Shown one piece after another: positions 1 to 11,706 of a DNA stretch of 64,000 bases. The notes beneath the pieces are model-generated. The model worked only from the letters and a program-made list of their open reading frames with translations, was not told the origin of the DNA and searched no databases. The position numbers and the translations under genes were made by a program. This DNA is from Staphylococcus pragensis (GTDB taxonomy: Bacteria; Bacillota; Bacilli; Staphylococcales; Staphylococcaceae), in NCBI RefSeq assembly GCF_004785665.1, contig NZ_SRPJ01000002.1:332836-396835 (forward strand), given 5' to 3'. How positions within the stretch are numbered: position 1 is the first letter of the stretch; each line of letters opens with the position of its first letter.

Positions 1-120
<120 letters not shown>

Positions 121-150
121 TATAAAGAGTCTGAAAGGAGGCAACAATCA

Positions 151-549
151 ATGACAATGACAGATCCAATCGCAGATATGCTTACTCGTGTAAGAAACGC
201 AAACATGGTGCGTCACGAGAAATTAGAATTACCTGCGTCTAACATTAAAAAACAAATTGCTGAAATCTTAAAAAATGAAGGTTTCATTAAAAACGTAGAA
301 TATGTTGAAGATGATAAACAAGGTGTTATTCGTTTATTCTTAAAATATGGACAAAACAATGAACGTGTTATCACAGGATTAAAACGTATCTCTAAACCAG
401 GTTTACGTGTTTATGCTAAAGCAAACGAAGTACCTAAAGTATTAAACGGTTTAGGTATTGCATTAGTTTCAACTTCTGAAGGTGTTATCACTGATAAAGA
501 AGCTAGAAAACGTAATGTTGGTGGAGAAATTATCGCATACGTTTGGTAA
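151..549 (+). CDS. rpsH: 30S ribosomal protein uS8
   Basis: 132 codons, full length for bacterial S8. It starts [17 protein letters not shown], a typical S8 N-terminus, and ends with the conserved GGEIIAYVW tail that contacts helix 21 of 16S rRNA. The ATG at 151 sits about 8 bases after a strong GAAAGGAGG ribosome binding site. It lies between rpsZ and rplF in the spc operon and should be co-transcribed with them. In E. coli S8 represses this operon; nothing in the sequence here shows whether that holds in staphylococci. Confidence 0.98.
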   Translation: MTMTDPIADMLTRVRNANMVRHEKLELPASNIKKQIAEILKNEGFIKNVEYVEDDKQGVIRLFLKYGQNNERVITGLKRISKPGLRVYAKANEVPKVLNGLGIALVSTSEGVITDKEARKRNVGGEIIAYVW

Positions 550-573
550 TAATAAATAAGGAGGTGCCATAAC

Positions 574-1110
574 ATGAGTCGTGTTGGTAAAAAAATTATT
601 GACATTCCTAGCGACGTTACAGTAACTTTTGATGGTCATACTGCTACTGTAAAAGGTCCTAAAGGTGAATTAACTAGAACATTTAATGAAAGAATGACTT
701 TCAAACAAGAAGAAAACACATTAGAAGTTGTAAGACCTACTGATTCTAAAGAAGACAGAACAGTTCACGGTACAACTCGTGCTTTATTAAACAATATGGT
801 ACAAGGTGTTTCTCAAGGTTTTGAAAAAACACTTGAACTTGTTGGTGTAGGTTACCGTGCTCAAATGCAAGGTAATGACTTAGTATTAAACGTTGGTTAC
901 TCTCATCCTGTTGAAATTAAAGCTGAAAATGGCATTACTTTCGCAGTAGAGAAAAACACAACAGTACGCGTATCTGGTGTATCTAAAGAACAAGTTGGAG
1001 CTATCGCTTCTAACATCCGTTCAATAAGACCTCCAGAACCTTATAAAGGAAAAGGTATCCGTTACCAAGGTGAATATGTTCGCCGTAAAGAAGGTAAAAC
1101 TGGTAAATAA
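574..1110 (+). CDS. rplF: 50S ribosomal protein uL6
   Basis: 178 codons, normal for L6. It starts [12 protein letters not shown] and has the duplicated L6 fold; the C-terminal half holds [15 protein letters not shown], the strongly conserved 23S rRNA-binding tail near the GTPase centre. An AAGGAGG site precedes the ATG. Spacing to rpsH is 24 bases and to rplR 31 bases, so it belongs to one transcript. Nothing unusual was seen. Confidence 0.98.
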   Translation: MSRVGKKIIDIPSDVTVTFDGHTATVKGPKGELTRTFNERMTFKQEENTLEVVRPTDSKEDRTVHGTTRALLNNMVQGVSQGFEKTLELVGVGYRAQMQGNDLVLNVGYSHPVEIKAENGITFAVEKNTTVRVSGVSKEQVGAIASNIRSIRPPEPYKGKGIRYQGEYVRRKEGKTGK

Positions 1111-1141
1111 TAGATAACTCTCTCAAGAAAGGAGTAATAAT

Positions 1142-1504
1142 ATGATCAGTAAAATTGATAAAAACAAAGTGCGTTTGAAAAGACATGCTCGTGTGCGTAC
1201 TAAATTATCAGGTACAGCTGAAAAACCACGTTTAAATGTATATCGTTCAAACAAACACATTTATGCTCAAATTATTGATGACGTTAATGGTCAAACATTA
1301 GCTCAAGCTTCATCAAAAGATAAAGACATTGCTAACGAATCTTCTTCAAAAGTTGATTTATCAACTAAAGTAGGAGAAGCAATTGCTAAAAAAGCATCTG
1401 ACAAAGGTATTAAAGAAATCGTATTTGATCGTGGCGGTTACTTATACCATGGTCGTGTGAAAGCATTAGCAGAAGCTGCTAGAGAAAGCGGATTAGAATT
1501 TTAA
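1142..1504 (+). CDS. rplR: 50S ribosomal protein uL18
   Basis: 120 codons. It starts [19 protein letters not shown], the basic N-terminal arm of L18, and carries [13 protein letters not shown] and [20 protein letters not shown] motifs that bind 5S rRNA. It follows rplF and precedes rpsE with short gaps and AAAGGAG-type ribosome binding sites. L18, with L5 and L25-type proteins, carries 5S rRNA into the large subunit. No anomalies. Confidence 0.98.
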   Translation: MISKIDKNKVRLKRHARVRTKLSGTAEKPRLNVYRSNKHIYAQIIDDVNGQTLAQASSKDKDIANESSSKVDLSTKVGEAIAKKASDKGIKEIVFDRGGYLYHGRVKALAEAARESGLEF

Positions 1505-1524
1505 TTTAAAGGAGGGACAAACAC

Positions 1525-2025
1525 ATGGCTCGTAGAGAAGAAGAAACGAAAGAATTTGAAGAACGCGTTGTTACAATCAACCGTGTTGCTAAAGTTGTTA
1601 AAGGTGGACGTCGTTTCCGTTTCACTGCATTAGTAGTAGTTGGAGATAAAAATGGTCGTGTAGGTTTCGGTACTGGTAAAGCACAAGAGGTACCAGAAGC
1701 TATCAAAAAAGCTGTAGAAGCAGCTAAAAAAGATTTAGTAGTCGTTCCACGTGTTGAAGGAACTACTCCTCATACAATTACTGGTCGTTATGGTTCAGGT
1801 AGCGTATTCATGAAACCAGCTGCACCTGGTACAGGAGTTATCGCTGGTGGTCCAGTACGTGCCGTATTAGAATTAGCAGGTATCACTGATATCTTAAGTA
1901 AATCATTAGGATCTAACACACCAATTAACATGGTTCGTGCTACAATCAATGGTTTACAAAACCTTAAAAACGCTGAAGATGTTGCTAAATTACGCGGCAA
2001 ATCAGTTGAAGAATTATATAATTAA
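1525..2025 (+). CDS. rpsE: 30S ribosomal protein uS5
   Basis: 166 codons. The N-terminal double-stranded RNA-binding domain spans about residues 10-75 with [19 protein letters not shown], and the C-terminal S5 domain has [18 protein letters not shown]5 lies near the decoding site and the mRNA entry channel and affects fidelity; changes in the loop near residues 20-30 give spectinomycin resistance in other bacteria. The KGGRRF loop here looks wild type. It is preceded by AAAGGAGG and is in the spc operon. Confidence 0.98.
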   Translation: MARREEETKEFEERVVTINRVAKVVKGGRRFRFTALVVVGDKNGRVGFGTGKAQEVPEAIKKAVEAAKKDLVVVPRVEGTTPHTITGRYGSGSVFMKPAAPGTGVIAGGPVRAVLELAGITDILSKSLGSNTPINMVRATINGLQNLKNAEDVAKLRGKSVEELYN

Positions 2026-2041
2026 GGAGGGAAAATAAATA

Positions 2042-2221
2042 ATGGCTAAATTACAAATTACCCTCACTCGTAGTGTTATTGGTCGTCCTGAAACACAACG
2101 TAAAACTGTTGAAGCTTTAGGTCTTAAAAAGACTAATAGCTCAGTAGTTGTTGAAGATAACCCTGCAATCCGTGGGCAAATCAACAAAGTTAAACACTTA
2201 TTAACAGTTGAAGAAAAATAA
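2042..2221 (+). CDS. rpmD: 50S ribosomal protein uL30
   Basis: A 59-residue protein beginning [17 protein letters not shown], which is the typical L30 N-terminus, with the compact ferredoxin-like fold length of the family. A strong AAGGAGGG site lies 9 bases before the ATG. It sits between rpsE and rplO, the conserved place for rpmD. L30 is a late-assembling 50S protein that is absent in some lineages. Confidence 0.97.
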   Translation: MAKLQITLTRSVIGRPETQRKTVEALGLKKTNSSVVVEDNPAIRGQINKVKHLLTVEEK

Positions 2222-2240
2222 TTAAGGAGGTGCCTATAAA

Positions 2241-2681
2241 ATGAAATTACATGAGTTAAAAGCAGCTGAAGGTTCACGTCGTGTACGTAACCGTGTTGGT
2301 CGTGGTGCTGGTACAGGTAATGGTAAAACTAGTGGTCGCGGTCAAAAAGGTCAAAAAGCACGTTCAGGTGGTGGCGTAAGACCTGGATTCGAAGGTGGTC
2401 AATTACCTTTATTCCGTCGTTTACCAAAACGAGGTTTCACTAACATCAACCGTAAAGAATATGCTATTGTTAACTTAGACCAACTTAATAAATTTGAAGA
2501 TGGTACTGAAGTAACTCCAGCTTTATTAGTAGAAACTGGTGTAGTTAAGAATGAAAAATCTGGTATTAAAGTACTAGGTAATGGTTCACTTGACAAAAAG
2601 TTAACAGTGAAAGCTCACAAATTCTCAGCTTCAGCAGTTGAAGCTATCGATGCTAAAGGTGGAGCACACGAGGTGATCTAA
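2241..2681 (+). CDS. rplO: 50S ribosomal protein uL15
   Basis: 146 codons. The glycine- and arginine-rich N-terminal extension ([20 protein letters not shown]) threads into 23S rRNA and is the hallmark of L15; the globular C-terminus ends with GGAHEVI. Its TAA overlaps the secY ATG by one base, so the two genes are probably translationally coupled, a common arrangement. Ribosome binding site AAGGAGGTG precedes the start. Confidence 0.98.
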   Translation: MKLHELKAAEGSRRVRNRVGRGAGTGNGKTSGRGQKGQKARSGGGVRPGFEGGQLPLFRRLPKRGFTNINRKEYAIVNLDQLNKFEDGTEVTPALLVETGVVKNEKSGIKVLGNGSLDKKLTVKAHKFSASAVEAIDAKGGAHEVI

Positions 2682-3973
2682 TGTTCCAAACGCTAGTGAG
2701 CTTCTTTAAAACTAAAGAAGTTCGAAATAAGATTTTCTTTACCTTAGCAATGTTAGTTATATTCAAAATAGGAACTTATATTCCGGCTCCTGGTGTAAAT
2801 CCAGAGCCTTTTGAACAACAAGGTTCTGATCAAGGTGTCGCTGCTCTTCTTAACACGTTTGGTGGCGGAGCCTTAAAGAACTTTTCAATATTTGCTATGG
2901 GTATTATGCCCTACATCACAGCATCTATCGTAATGCAATTGTTACAGATGGATATTGTGCCTAAGTTCTCTGAATGGGCAAAACAAGGTGAAGTAGGTAA
3001 AAGAAAACTTAGCAATGTAACACGTTATTTCGCTATCATATTGGCTTTTATTCAGTCAATTGGTATGGCATTCCAATTTAATAACTATCTTGGCGGTCGA
3101 TTAATTATTCATCAGTCTGTCATGAGTTATTTATTGATTGCTATTGTATTAACAGCAGGAACTGCATTTTTAATTTGGCTTGGTGACCAAATCACTCAAT
3201 TTGGCGTTGGTAATGGTATTTCAATTATTATCTTCGCTGGTATCTTGTCAACATTACCATCATCAATTATCCAATTTGCACAACAGGCATTTGTTGGTAA
3301 TGATGATACAACGTTGGCATGGTTAAAAGTAATTGGGTTAATTGTCGGTTTAATTTTGCTAACAATGGGAGCAATTTACGTATTAGAAGCTAAACGTAAA
3401 ATTCCGATTCAATATGCAAAAAAACAAACAGGTCAAAGATTAGGTTCACAGGCAACTTATCTACCTTTAAAAGTTAACTCAGCAGGGGTTATCCCAGTAA
3501 TCTTTGCGATGGCATTTTTCCTATTGCCAAGAACATTAACATTGTTCTTCCCTAAAGCTGACTGGGCGCAAACAATATCTGAATATGCTAACCCTTCAAA
3601 CACTTACGGCATGATAGTTTATGTAATTTTAATTATTGCATTTACTTATTTCTATGCCTTTGTTCAAGTTAATCCTGAAAAAATGGCAGATAACTTGAAG
3701 AAACAAGGTAGCTATGTACCAGGAATTAGACCTGGTGACCAAACGAAAAAATATATTACTAAAGTACTTTATCGCTTAACTTTTGTAGGCTCTATTTTCT
3801 TAGCTGTTATTGCTATCTTACCAATCTTAGCTACTAAGTTTATGAACTTACCTCAATCAATTCAAATTGGTGGTACAAGTTTATTAATCGTTATTGGTGT
3901 AGCAATTGAAACTATGAAATCACTTGAAGCCCAAGTGAGTCAGAAAGAATATAAAGGCTTTGGTGGTAGATAA
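2681..3973 (+). CDS. secY: Protein translocase channel subunit SecY
   Basis: 430 residues with about ten hydrophobic helices, as expected for SecY, the membrane pore of the general secretory pathway that works with SecE, SecG and the SecA motor. Visible family features are the cytoplasmic N-terminus followed by [12 protein letters not shown], the plug/loop region with [19 protein letters not shown], the basic cytosolic loop with [10 protein letters not shown], and the [21 protein letters not shown] loop that SecA contacts. It starts on the last base of the rplO stop and is followed by adk after 18 bases, the standard operon order. Confidence 0.98.
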   Translation: MFQTLVSFFKTKEVRNKIFFTLAMLVIFKIGTYIPAPGVNPEPFEQQGSDQGVAALLNTFGGGALKNFSIFAMGIMPYITASIVMQLLQMDIVPKFSEWAKQGEVGKRKLSNVTRYFAIILAFIQSIGMAFQFNNYLGGRLIIHQSVMSYLLIAIVLTAGTAFLIWLGDQITQFGVGNGISIIIFAGILSTLPSSIIQFAQQAFVGNDDTTLAWLKVIGLIVGLILLTMGAIYVLEAKRKIPIQYAKKQTGQRLGSQATYLPLKVNSAGVIPVIFAMAFFLLPRTLTLFFPKADWAQTISEYANPSNTYGMIVYVILIIAFTYFYAFVQVNPEKMADNLKKQGSYVPGIRPGDQTKKYITKVLYRLTFVGSIFLAVIAILPILATKFMNLPQSIQIGGTSLLIVIGVAIETMKSLEAQVSQKEYKGFGGR

Positions 3974-4642
<669 letters not shown>

Positions 4643-4840
4643 ATCAACTTAGTACGGTCTATGTGTAAGTGAATTTTGATTAGGTTTCTCTGGCAAGAAT
4701 TAATTTTCTGAGTGTCGAAAGACGATAATAATTCCCGCATTTTGTTAAACTTATAATAACTAGTCACTATATTAGATTCGTATCGTTGAAGTTGTCTATT
4801 GACGATTACCTTACTATTGTAAAAAGGGGGAAGTTAATCA

Positions 4841-5059
4841 ATGGCGAAACAAGATGTAATTGAATTAGAAGGTACAGTACTTGATACTTTACCAAATGCT
4901 ATGTTTAAAGTAGAATTAGAAAATGGTCATGAAATTTTAGCGCATGTTAGTGGTAAAATTAGAATGAATTATATTCGAATTCTACCTGGCGACAAAGTAA
5001 CTGTAGAAATGTCTCCGTATGATTTATCACGCGGTAGAATTACTTATCGTTATAAATAA
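4841..5059 (+). CDS. infA: Translation initiation factor IF-1
   Basis: 72 residues, starting [20 protein letters not shown] and ending RITYRYK, the whole OB-fold of IF-1, which binds the ribosomal A site during initiation. Ribosome binding site AAAAGGGGG lies before the ATG. The 198-base upstream gap holds a TTGACG hexamer at 4799 close to the start and a TATAAT at 4752 without a matching -35, so a separate promoter is possible but not shown. rpmJ follows after 31 bases. Confidence 0.97.
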   Translation: MAKQDVIELEGTVLDTLPNAMFKVELENGHEILAHVSGKIRMNYIRILPGDKVTVEMSPYDLSRGRITYRYK

Positions 5060-5078
5060 TCGTCACTCCATAATATAG

Positions 5079-5204
<126 letters not shown>

Positions 5205-5226
5205 TAAAAGAGAGGTGTAAATATAT

Positions 5227-5592
5227 ATGGCACGTATTGCAGGAGTAGATATTCCACGTGAAAAACGCGTTGTTATTTCATTAACTTATGTATACGGTAT
5301 CGGTACTTCAACAGCTAAAAAAATCGTTGAAGATGCTAACGTATCAGCTGACACACGCGTAAAAGATTTAACAGATGACGAATTAGGTCGTATCCGTGAA
5401 GTTGTAGACGGTTATAAAGTTGAAGGTGACTTACGTCGTGAACAAAACTTAAATATCAAACGTTTGATGGAAATTTCATCATACCGTGGTATCCGTCACC
5501 GTCGTGGTTTACCAGTTCGTGGACAAAAAACTAAAAACAACGCTCGTACTCGTAAAGGCCCAGTTAAAACTGTAGCTAACAAGAAAAAATAA
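5227..5592 (+). CDS. rpsM: 30S ribosomal protein uS13
   Basis: 121 codons. It starts [15 protein letters not shown], has a helix-two-turn-helix domain and the [19 protein letters not shown] segment that contacts 16S rRNA and the P-site tRNA, and ends in a basic tail. AGAGGTG precedes the ATG. It begins the alpha-operon-like block rpsM-rpsK-rpoA-rplQ. Confidence 0.98.
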   Translation: MARIAGVDIPREKRVVISLTYVYGIGTSTAKKIVEDANVSADTRVKDLTDDELGRIREVVDGYKVEGDLRREQNLNIKRLMEISSYRGIRHRRGLPVRGQKTKNNARTRKGPVKTVANKKK

Positions 5593-5615
5593 TAGGTAAA
5601 GGAGGCAAAATATAA

Positions 5616-6005
5616 ATGGCACGTAAACAAGTATCTCGTAAACGTAGAGTTAAAAAGAATATTGAAAATGGTGTAGCTCACATCCGTTCAACATTCAATA
5701 ATACAATCGTAACTATCACTGATGAATTTGGTAATGCTTTATCTTGGTCATCAGCTGGTGCATTAGGTTTCAAAGGATCTAAAAAATCAACACCATTCGC
5801 AGCTCAAATGGCATCTGAAACTGCTTCAAAATCAGCAATGGAACATGGTTTAAAAACTGTAGAAGTTACAGTAAAAGGACCTGGACCTGGTCGTGAATCA
5901 GCTATCCGTGCATTACAATCAGCTGGTTTAGAAGTAACTGCAATCAGAGACGTTACTCCAGTACCACACAACGGTTGTCGTCCACCAAAACGTCGTCGCG
6001 TCTAA
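5616..6005 (+). CDS. rpsK: 30S ribosomal protein uS11
   Basis: 129 codons. It starts [15 protein letters not shown] and has the conserved [13 protein letters not shown] and the C-terminal [17 protein letters not shown] that lies in the 30S platform by the mRNA exit. AAAGGAGG precedes the ATG. An 83-base gap to rpoA follows. Confidence 0.98.
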
Positions 6006-6088
6006 TTTTTAATGATTGTTATTGTTACAGGTCACTGAGCGAAACAGTTTAAAAAATAAGTCGACGTATTTAAGGAGGATTTTTGTAA

Positions 6089-7033
6089 ATGATAGAAATT
6101 GAAAAACCTAGAATTGAGACAATTGAAATTAGTGAAGATGCTAAATTCGGTAAGTTCGTTGTTGAACCACTTGAACGTGGCTACGGTACTACACTAGGAA
6201 ACTCCTTACGTCGTATCCTACTATCTTCATTACCAGGTGCTGCCGTTAAGTACATTGAGATCGAAGGTGTTTTACACGAATTCTCAGCTATAGATAATGT
6301 CGTTGAAGATGTTTCAACTATTATTATGAACATCAAAAAATTAGCGTTTAAAATCTATTCTGAAGAAGATAAAACATTAGAAATCGATGTTAGAGATGAA
6401 GGCGAAGTAACTGCAAGTGACATTACGCATGATAGTGATGTTGAAGTTCTAAACCCAGAACTTAAAATCGCAACAGTGTCTAAAGGTGGACATTTAAAAA
6501 TTCGTCTTGTTGCTAATAAGGGTAGAGGTTACGCATTAGCAGAACAAAATAATACTAGTGATTTACCAATTGGTGTAATTCCTGTTGATTCACTATATTC
6601 ACCTGTTGAACGTGTTAACTATACAGTTGAAAATACACGTGTAGGTCAAAGTAGTGATTTTGATAAATTAACTTTAGATGTTTGGACTAATGGTTCAATC
6701 ACTCCACAAGAGTCAGTATCATTAGCTGCTAAAATTATGACTGAACATTTAAATATTTTCGTTGGTCTTACTGATGAAGCTCAAAATGCTGAAATCATGA
6801 TTGAAAAAGAAGAAGACCAAAAAGAAAAAGTACTTGAAATGTCTATCGAAGAATTAGACTTATCAGTACGTTCATATAACTGTTTAAAACGCGCAGGAAT
6901 CAATTCTGTACAAGAATTAGCTGACAAATCAGAAGCTGATATGATGAAAGTGCGTAATTTAGGTCGTAAATCTCTTGAAGAAGTTAAATACAAATTAGAA
7001 GATTTAGGATTAGGTTTAAGAAAAGAAGATTAA
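6089..7033 (+). CDS. rpoA: RNA polymerase alpha subunit
   Basis: 314 codons, normal for Firmicutes. The N-terminal dimerisation domain (about 1-230) includes [22 protein letters not shown]; a linker is followed by the C-terminal DNA- and activator-binding domain (about 250-314) with the helix-hairpin-helix [18 protein letters not shown] and [19 protein letters not shown] lies before the ATG. It is co-transcribed with rpsK and rplQ. Confidence 0.98.
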   Translation: MIEIEKPRIETIEISEDAKFGKFVVEPLERGYGTTLGNSLRRILLSSLPGAAVKYIEIEGVLHEFSAIDNVVEDVSTIIMNIKKLAFKIYSEEDKTLEIDVRDEGEVTASDITHDSDVEVLNPELKIATVSKGGHLKIRLVANKGRGYALAEQNNTSDLPIGVIPVDSLYSPVERVNYTVENTRVGQSSDFDKLTLDVWTNGSITPQESVSLAAKIMTEHLNIFVGLTDEAQNAEIMIEKEEDQKEKVLEMSIEELDLSVRSYNCLKRAGINSVQELADKSEADMMKVRNLGRKSLEEVKYKLEDLGLGLRKED

Positions 7034-7054
7034 TAAGTTAAAGGAGGTCAACTC

Positions 7055-7426
7055 ATGGGTTACAGAAAATTAGGTCGTACTTCTGATCAACGTAAAGCTA
7101 TGTTACGTGACTTAGCTACTTCACTTATCGTTAGTGAACGCATTGAAACTACAGAAGCTCGTGCAAAAGAAGTTCGTAGTGTTGTTGAGAAATTAATCAC
7201 TTTAGGTAAAAAAGGAGATTTAGCTTCTCGTCGTAATGCTGCTAAAACATTACGTAATGTTGAAATCTTAAACGAAGATGAAACTACACAAACTGCACTT
7301 CAAAAATTATTTGGTGAAATTGCTGAACGTTATACAGAACGTCAAGGTGGTTACACTCGCATCCTTAAAGTAGGCCCTCGTCGTGGTGACGGTGCTGAAT
7401 CAGTTATTATCGAATTAGTAGATTAA
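7055..7426 (+). CDS. rplQ: 50S ribosomal protein bL17
   Basis: 123 codons, starting [20 protein letters not shown], the conserved L17 N-terminus, and ending [15 protein letters not shown]. It is the last gene of the long ribosomal protein cluster and is followed by two terminator hairpins. AAAGGAGG precedes the ATG. Confidence 0.98.
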   Translation: MGYRKLGRTSDQRKAMLRDLATSLIVSERIETTEARAKEVRSVVEKLITLGKKGDLASRRNAAKTLRNVEILNEDETTQTALQKLFGEIAERYTERQGGYTRILKVGPRRGDGAESVIIELVD

Positions 7427-7517
7427 TTCTATATATAAATACACTAACTACTTATATTAAAGCAAATGAGTGCAACGATAATGTTTGCCACATACAAATA
7501 TTGTCTAGCTCAGAGTG

Positions 7518-7586
7518 CCCCATCAATTAAATATTATTTTAAAGCGTGAACTCAACTAAAATATGATGGGGTGCGCGCTTTTTTAT
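7518..7586 (+). terminator. Hairpin and T-run after rplQ
   Basis: CCCCATCA at 7518-7525 pairs with TGATGGGG at 7564-7571. An inner or alternative pairing AAAGCG (7541) with CGCTTT (7576) leads into TTTTTT. The long loop makes it less standard than the next hairpin, but the position right after the ribosomal operon fits transcription termination. Confidence 0.6.
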
Positions 7587-7600
7587 TTTATATAATCCCT

Positions 7601-7635
7601 AAAGAGAGACATAGATATTTCCATGTCTCTCTTTT
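7601..7635 (+). terminator. Strong hairpin between rplQ and ecfA1
   Basis: AAAGAGAGACAT (7601-7612) pairs with ATGTCTCTCTTT (7623-7634) around a 10-base loop, followed by T-rich sequence. A-rich and T-rich flanks could let it work in both directions; only plus-strand genes are adjacent. Confidence 0.75.
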
Positions 7636-7722
7636 ATTTATGCTTTGTGATTCGCTCATATACAGAATGCAAGTAATCATGTAAAATATGATAATAAATA
7701 TATTTTTAGGAGGACAAACACA

Positions 7723-8535
7723 GTGGAGGTACAACGACAGAATATAATTGAGCTTAAGCATGTTGACTTTCGATATCAAGGAGATTCATCCTTCACACTA
7801 AAAGATGTTTCCTTCACTATCCCTAAAAATAAGTGGACGTCAATTGTAGGACATAATGGATCTGGTAAATCAACACTTGCTAAACTTATCGTTGGCATTG
7901 AAACAGCTACTGAGGGAAATATTTATTTCAACAACCAGAAGTTGACAGATGACAATCTCAGAGACATAAGAAATCATATTGGAATTGTTTTTCAAAACCC
8001 TGAGAATCAATTTGTAGGATCAATTGTGAAATATGATGTTGCATTTGGTTTGGAGAATCACTCAGTTTCTCATGAAGCAATGCATGAAATTGTAAACCAG
8101 GCATTGGAAGATGTTGGGATGTTAGACTATGAAGATTATGAACCTCAATCTTTATCAGGTGGACAAAAGCAAAGAGTAGCGATTGCTGGCGTTTTAGCAT
8201 TAAGTCCTTCAGTAATTATTCTTGATGAAGCCACATCGATGTTAGATCCTTCCGCTAAACAATCACTCCTTAAACTCATTCATAAAGTGAAGCAAGAAAA
8301 AGATGTGACAATTATTTCAATTACCCATGACTTAACAGAAGCCATGGAAAGTGACTATATGGTAGTAATGAATCAAGGGCAAGTGTATAAAGAAGGTACG
8401 CCTCAATCTATCTTTAAAGATGTTCATGAATTGAAAGAGATTGGATTAGATTTACCTTTCTCTATGAAAATGAATCAACTATTAGGATTTAAAGATGAGT
8501 ATACTACCTATGAAGGGTTGGTAGATAAATTATGA
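7723..8535 (+). CDS. ecfA1: ECF transporter ATPase subunit A1
   Basis: 270 codons from a GTG that follows AGGAGG. It is one of two ATPases of the energy-coupling factor module that drives vitamin and cofactor uptake by exchangeable S components encoded elsewhere. Walker [13 protein letters not shown] is near residue 43, signature LSGGQKQR near 145, Walker B VIILDEAT near 165, and the H-loop ISITHD follows. It overlaps ecfA2 by four bases, and ecfT follows, the full A1-A2-T order next to truA seen across Firmicutes. Confidence 0.95.
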   Translation: MEVQRQNIIELKHVDFRYQGDSSFTLKDVSFTIPKNKWTSIVGHNGSGKSTLAKLIVGIETATEGNIYFNNQKLTDDNLRDIRNHIGIVFQNPENQFVGSIVKYDVAFGLENHSVSHEAMHEIVNQALEDVGMLDYEDYEPQSLSGGQKQRVAIAGVLALSPSVIILDEATSMLDPSAKQSLLKLIHKVKQEKDVTIISITHDLTEAMESDYMVVMNQGQVYKEGTPQSIFKDVHELKEIGLDLPFSMKMNQLLGFKDEYTTYEGLVDKL

Positions 8536-9395
8536 CGATTACATTTAATGATGTGACTTATACTTATCAAATTGGGACCCCTTATGAATATCCAGCATTA
8601 AAAGATATCAATTTGACTTTAGAACAAGGGAAATATTATGCGATTGTAGGTCAAACTGGAAGTGGGAAATCTACTCTGATTCAACACTTTAATGGCTTAC
8701 TAAAACCTACAACAGGGTCTATAGAATTTAACGATTTTACTATCACCCATAAAACTAAAGATAAATATATTAGAGCGCTACGCCAAAAGGTAGGATTAGT
8801 GTTTCAATTTCCTGAATCTCAACTTTTCGAGGACAACGTAGAACGAGAGATTGAGTTTGGTCCACGTAACTTTAAAATGGACATAGAACAAGTTAAAGCA
8901 CGTGCATATGATTTATTATTAGAACTTGGCTTTTCTAGAGATGTCATGGCTTTGTCTCCATTCCAAATGTCAGGAGGACAAATGCGTAAGATTGCAATTG
9001 TTTCTATTTTAGCAATGAATCCGGATATTATTATATTGGATGAACCCACAGCAGGTCTAGATCCTAAAAGTCGTCACCAAGTGATGGAATTATTTAAAAA
9101 AATACAACTTGAACATAATAAGACGATTATTCTTGTTTCTCATGATATGAATGATGTGGCTAAATACGCTGATGAAATCATTGTGATGAAAGAAGGAAGA
9201 ATAGTTGAACAAGTATCTCCAAGAAAGTTATTTAAGAACGAAGCGCAACTTAATGAATGGCATATTGCGTTGCCAGATATTGTTCGCTTACAAAAAGACT
9301 TTGAACACAAGTATCAAATGGAGTTAAGTGACGTAGCTTTAACAGAAGAAGAATTTGCAAAATTGTATCAGGAGTGGCATCAACATGAAAAATAA
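8532..9395 (+). CDS. ecfA2: ECF transporter ATPase subunit A2
   Basis: 287 codons. Walker [13 protein letters not shown] near residue 40, the Q-loop [10 protein letters not shown] typical of EcfA proteins, signature MSGGQMRK, Walker B IIILDEPT and H-loop VSHD are all present. It pairs with EcfA1 as a heterodimer on EcfT. Its ATG overlaps the ecfA1 stop, and its end overlaps ecfT by 11 bases, indicating tight translational coupling. Confidence 0.95.
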   Translation: MTITFNDVTYTYQIGTPYEYPALKDINLTLEQGKYYAIVGQTGSGKSTLIQHFNGLLKPTTGSIEFNDFTITHKTKDKYIRALRQKVGLVFQFPESQLFEDNVEREIEFGPRNFKMDIEQVKARAYDLLLELGFSRDVMALSPFQMSGGQMRKIAIVSILAMNPDIIILDEPTAGLDPKSRHQVMELFKKIQLEHNKTIILVSHDMNDVAKYADEIIVMKEGRIVEQVSPRKLFKNEAQLNEWHIALPDIVRLQKDFEHKYQMELSDVALTEEEFAKLYQEWHQHEK

Positions 9396-10191
9396 ATTAA
9401 TTATTGGACGCTATCTTCCTCTAGATTCATGGGTACATCACTTAGATCCAAGAGCAAAGATAATATTTGCTTTCTTGTTCATTGTGCTCATCTTCTTCGC
9501 TCATTCGTTTGCGACATTCGGTTGGATTATATTATTAATATTACTTATTATGATGCTATCCAAAATTAAATTTTGGTTTTTAATTAAAGGGTTAACACCT
9601 ATATTTATCTTTTTAATATTTACTTTTTTAATGCATATCTTCTTTACCCATGGTGGCACAAGATTAGTAGAGTTTGGATTTATTAAAATTGATAGTGAAG
9701 GTGTATTGGAAGGTATTTTTATCTCTTTACGTTTAATTACTATCGTTATGATTGCGACAATCATGACGCTTTCAACAAGCCCAATTGATTTAACCGATGC
9801 TTTTGAAAAGTTATTAACCCCATTAAAATGGTTTAAAGTACCAGTGCATCAATTGAGCATGATTATGTCTATTGCATTAAGATTTATTCCAACATTAATG
9901 GATGAATTAGATAAAATTATCCTAGCTCAGAAGTCACGTGGCTCTGAAATCAGTTCAGGTAATCTCACAACGCGTATTAAAGCATTTATACCTTTAATGA
10001 TTCCATTATTTATTTCAGCTTTTCAAAGAGCAGAGGAGCTCGCTATTGCAATGGAAGTGCGTGGGTATGACGCTAATATTAAAAGAACAAGCTATAGAAA
10101 ATTACAATGGAGCTTAAGAGATACGATTTGTTTATTAAGCATCGTTCCGATAGCTATTGTACTATTTATATTAAAATATATTGGAGTGTAA
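9385..10191 (+). CDS. ecfT: ECF transporter transmembrane subunit T
   Basis: 268 codons from the ATG at 9385, which is preceded by AGGAGTGG; a longer reading from upstream lacks a ribosome binding site. It begins [25 protein letters not shown], has several hydrophobic helices, and carries two coupling motifs that dock on the ATPases: AQKSRGSE near residue 185 and AMEVRGYD near 223 (Ala-Arg-Gly type). It is the membrane scaffold of the ECF module. truA follows at once. Confidence 0.94.
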   Translation: MKNKLIIGRYLPLDSWVHHLDPRAKIIFAFLFIVLIFFAHSFATFGWIILLILLIMMLSKIKFWFLIKGLTPIFIFLIFTFLMHIFFTHGGTRLVEFGFIKIDSEGVLEGIFISLRLITIVMIATIMTLSTSPIDLTDAFEKLLTPLKWFKVPVHQLSMIMSIALRFIPTLMDELDKIILAQKSRGSEISSGNLTTRIKAFIPLMIPLFISAFQRAEELAIAMEVRGYDANIKRTSYRKLQWSLRDTICLLSIVPIAIVLFILKYIGV

Positions 10192-10195
10192 TATC

Positions 10196-10999
10196 GTGCG
10201 AATTCTAGTCAATATTTCGTACCAAGGAAGTCAATTTTTAGGCTTTCAAATTCAACAGCAAGGACGAACAGTCCAGCAACAATTTGAAAAAATATTAAAA
10301 CGTATGCACCGTCGTCATGTACGCATTCATCCTTCGAGCCGTACAGACCGTGGTGTACATGCCTATGAACAGTATTTCCACTTCGATACTGAATTAAATA
10401 TTGCGCCTCAGCAGTGGAAGTATGCCATGAATAGTGCGTTACCTGACGATATTTATGTTAAAGAGGTGCAACAAGTCGATGAAGAATTTCATTGCCGTTA
10501 TGACTGCGTAGGCAAACGATATCGTTATAAAGTCTATCAAGCCGAACATCGCAATCCATTCGAAAGTGGATTAAAGACTTTCATTAAAGATGATTTAGAT
10601 TTTGAAAAGATGAACGAAGCGGCACAACACTTTATTGGCACACATGATTTCACAGGATTTTGTTCTCAAAAGACAGAAGTAGAAAGTAAAGAACGTACAT
10701 TGTATCAAAGCGAAATAGTGAAGACTGCTGAAAGCTTTGACTACATCGTTACAGGATCGGGCTTTTTATATAATATGGTGCGCGTATTAGTAGCATTTCT
10801 TATTGAAGTTGGAAAAGGTAAACGCCAACCTGACGAGGTGCCAACACTTTTAAAAGAAAAAAATCGTAATAACGTACCATTTACAGCACCGGCAGAAGGA
10901 CTGTACTTAGAAAAGATTTATTTAGCTCCAGAAGAGCTTATTAGCGACTTTGGAAACGATATAAAAATTCATTATAAAAAATCGTTACAAAATCACTAA
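10196..10999 (+). CDS. truA: tRNA pseudouridine(38-40) synthase TruA
   Basis: 267 codons. The start is the GTG at 10196 giving [14 protein letters not shown], after TTGGAGTG at 10181; this matches the usual TruA N-terminus. The catalytic aspartate is in [10 protein letters not shown] near residue 52. GTHDFTGFC and [10 protein letters not shown] are family motifs. It isomerises uridines 38-40 of the anticodon arm. The neighbouring ecfT is only 4 bases upstream, so it is read from the same message. Confidence 0.95.
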   Translation: MRILVNISYQGSQFLGFQIQQQGRTVQQQFEKILKRMHRRHVRIHPSSRTDRGVHAYEQYFHFDTELNIAPQQWKYAMNSALPDDIYVKEVQQVDEEFHCRYDCVGKRYRYKVYQAEHRNPFESGLKTFIKDDLDFEKMNEAAQHFIGTHDFTGFCSQKTEVESKERTLYQSEIVKTAESFDYIVTGSGFLYNMVRVLVAFLIEVGKGKRQPDEVPTLLKEKNRNNVPFTAPAEGLYLEKIYLAPEELISDFGNDIKIHYKKSLQNH

Positions 11000-11005
11000 T
11001 TTGCA

Positions 11006-11034
11006 TTGACAAACAAGAGTAAAAAATATAACAT
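11006..11034 (+). promoter_or_regulatory. Promoter of rplM-rpsI
   Basis: TTGACA at 11006-11011 is a perfect -35. TATAACAT at 11027-11034 offers a -10 (TATAAC at 15-base or TAACAT at 17-base spacing). It lies just after truA and reads into the leader described next. Confidence 0.7.
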
Positions 11035-11035
11035 A

Positions 11036-11249
11036 GTTAACGGTATTGTTTTATATCATCCCACGATAAGCCCCGGAAACTTATTGTGTTACAAGATATA
11101 TAAGCAGATTATACAGGATAAAATAAATGAACATTTACGCTTTAAAATCGTAACAGAATTTACTAGGTTGCAGGCCTCGTTCGTAGGTTCGACTGCGATG
11201 AGTACCTGCAATCTAAGACGAAGCATTTATTTTTAGGAGGACAATTATT
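11036..11249 (+). promoter_or_regulatory. Structured 5' leader of rplM (L13-leader type)
   Basis: About 215 bases separate the promoter from the rplM start without a credible gene. The segment contains an arm AGGTTGCAGG (around 11165) that pairs with CCTGCAATCT (around 11206), enclosing GGCCTCGTTCGTAGGTTCG. A leader of this kind in front of rplM-rpsI is known in Bacilli (L13 leader family) and is thought to allow autoregulation by L13. The family assignment is by position and by the closing stem, not by a covariance-model search. Confidence 0.6.
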
Positions 11250-11687
11250 ATGCGTCAAACATTTATGGCAAATGAATCAAACATTGAGCGCAAATGGTAT
11301 GTTATTGATGCTGAAGGCCAAACATTAGGTCGTTTATCATCAGAAGTAGCATCTATCTTACGCGGTAAAAATAAAGTAACTTATACACCACACGTTGACA
11401 CAGGTGACTATGTAATCATCATCAACGCTGAAAAAATCGAATTAACTGGTAAAAAAGAATCAGATAAAATTTACTATCGTCACTCTAACCACCCAGGCGG
11501 TATCAAATCAGTTACTGCTGGTGAGTTAAAACGTAATAACCCAGAACGTTTACTTGAAACTTCTATCAAAGGTATGTTACCAAGTTCACGTTTAGGTGAA
11601 AAACAAGGTAAAAAATTATTTGTATATCGTGGCGCTGAACACCCACACGCTGCACAACAACCAGAAAACTACGAGTTACGTGGTTAA
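11250..11687 (+). CDS. rplM: 50S ribosomal protein uL13
   Basis: 145 codons, [19 protein letters not shown] to PENYELRG, full length for L13. It has the conserved [16 protein letters not shown] and [10 protein letters not shown] segments. TTTAGGAGG lies before the ATG. L13 is an early 50S assembly protein. It forms an operon with rpsI, 19 bases downstream. Confidence 0.98.
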   Translation: MRQTFMANESNIERKWYVIDAEGQTLGRLSSEVASILRGKNKVTYTPHVDTGDYVIIINAEKIELTGKKESDKIYYRHSNHPGGIKSVTAGELKRNNPERLLETSIKGMLPSSRLGEKQGKKLFVYRGAEHPHAAQQPENYELRG

Positions 11688-11706
11688 TTAAAAGGAGGAA
11701 ATTACA

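Noticed and set aside
9355..9384. Upstream extension of ecfT
   Set aside because: The ATG at 9385 has a good ribosome binding site and the family N-terminus; the longer reading does not.
11006..11236. 76-codon open frame before rplM
   Set aside because: It lies over the L13 leader and promoter, has no ribosome binding site and unlikely composition.
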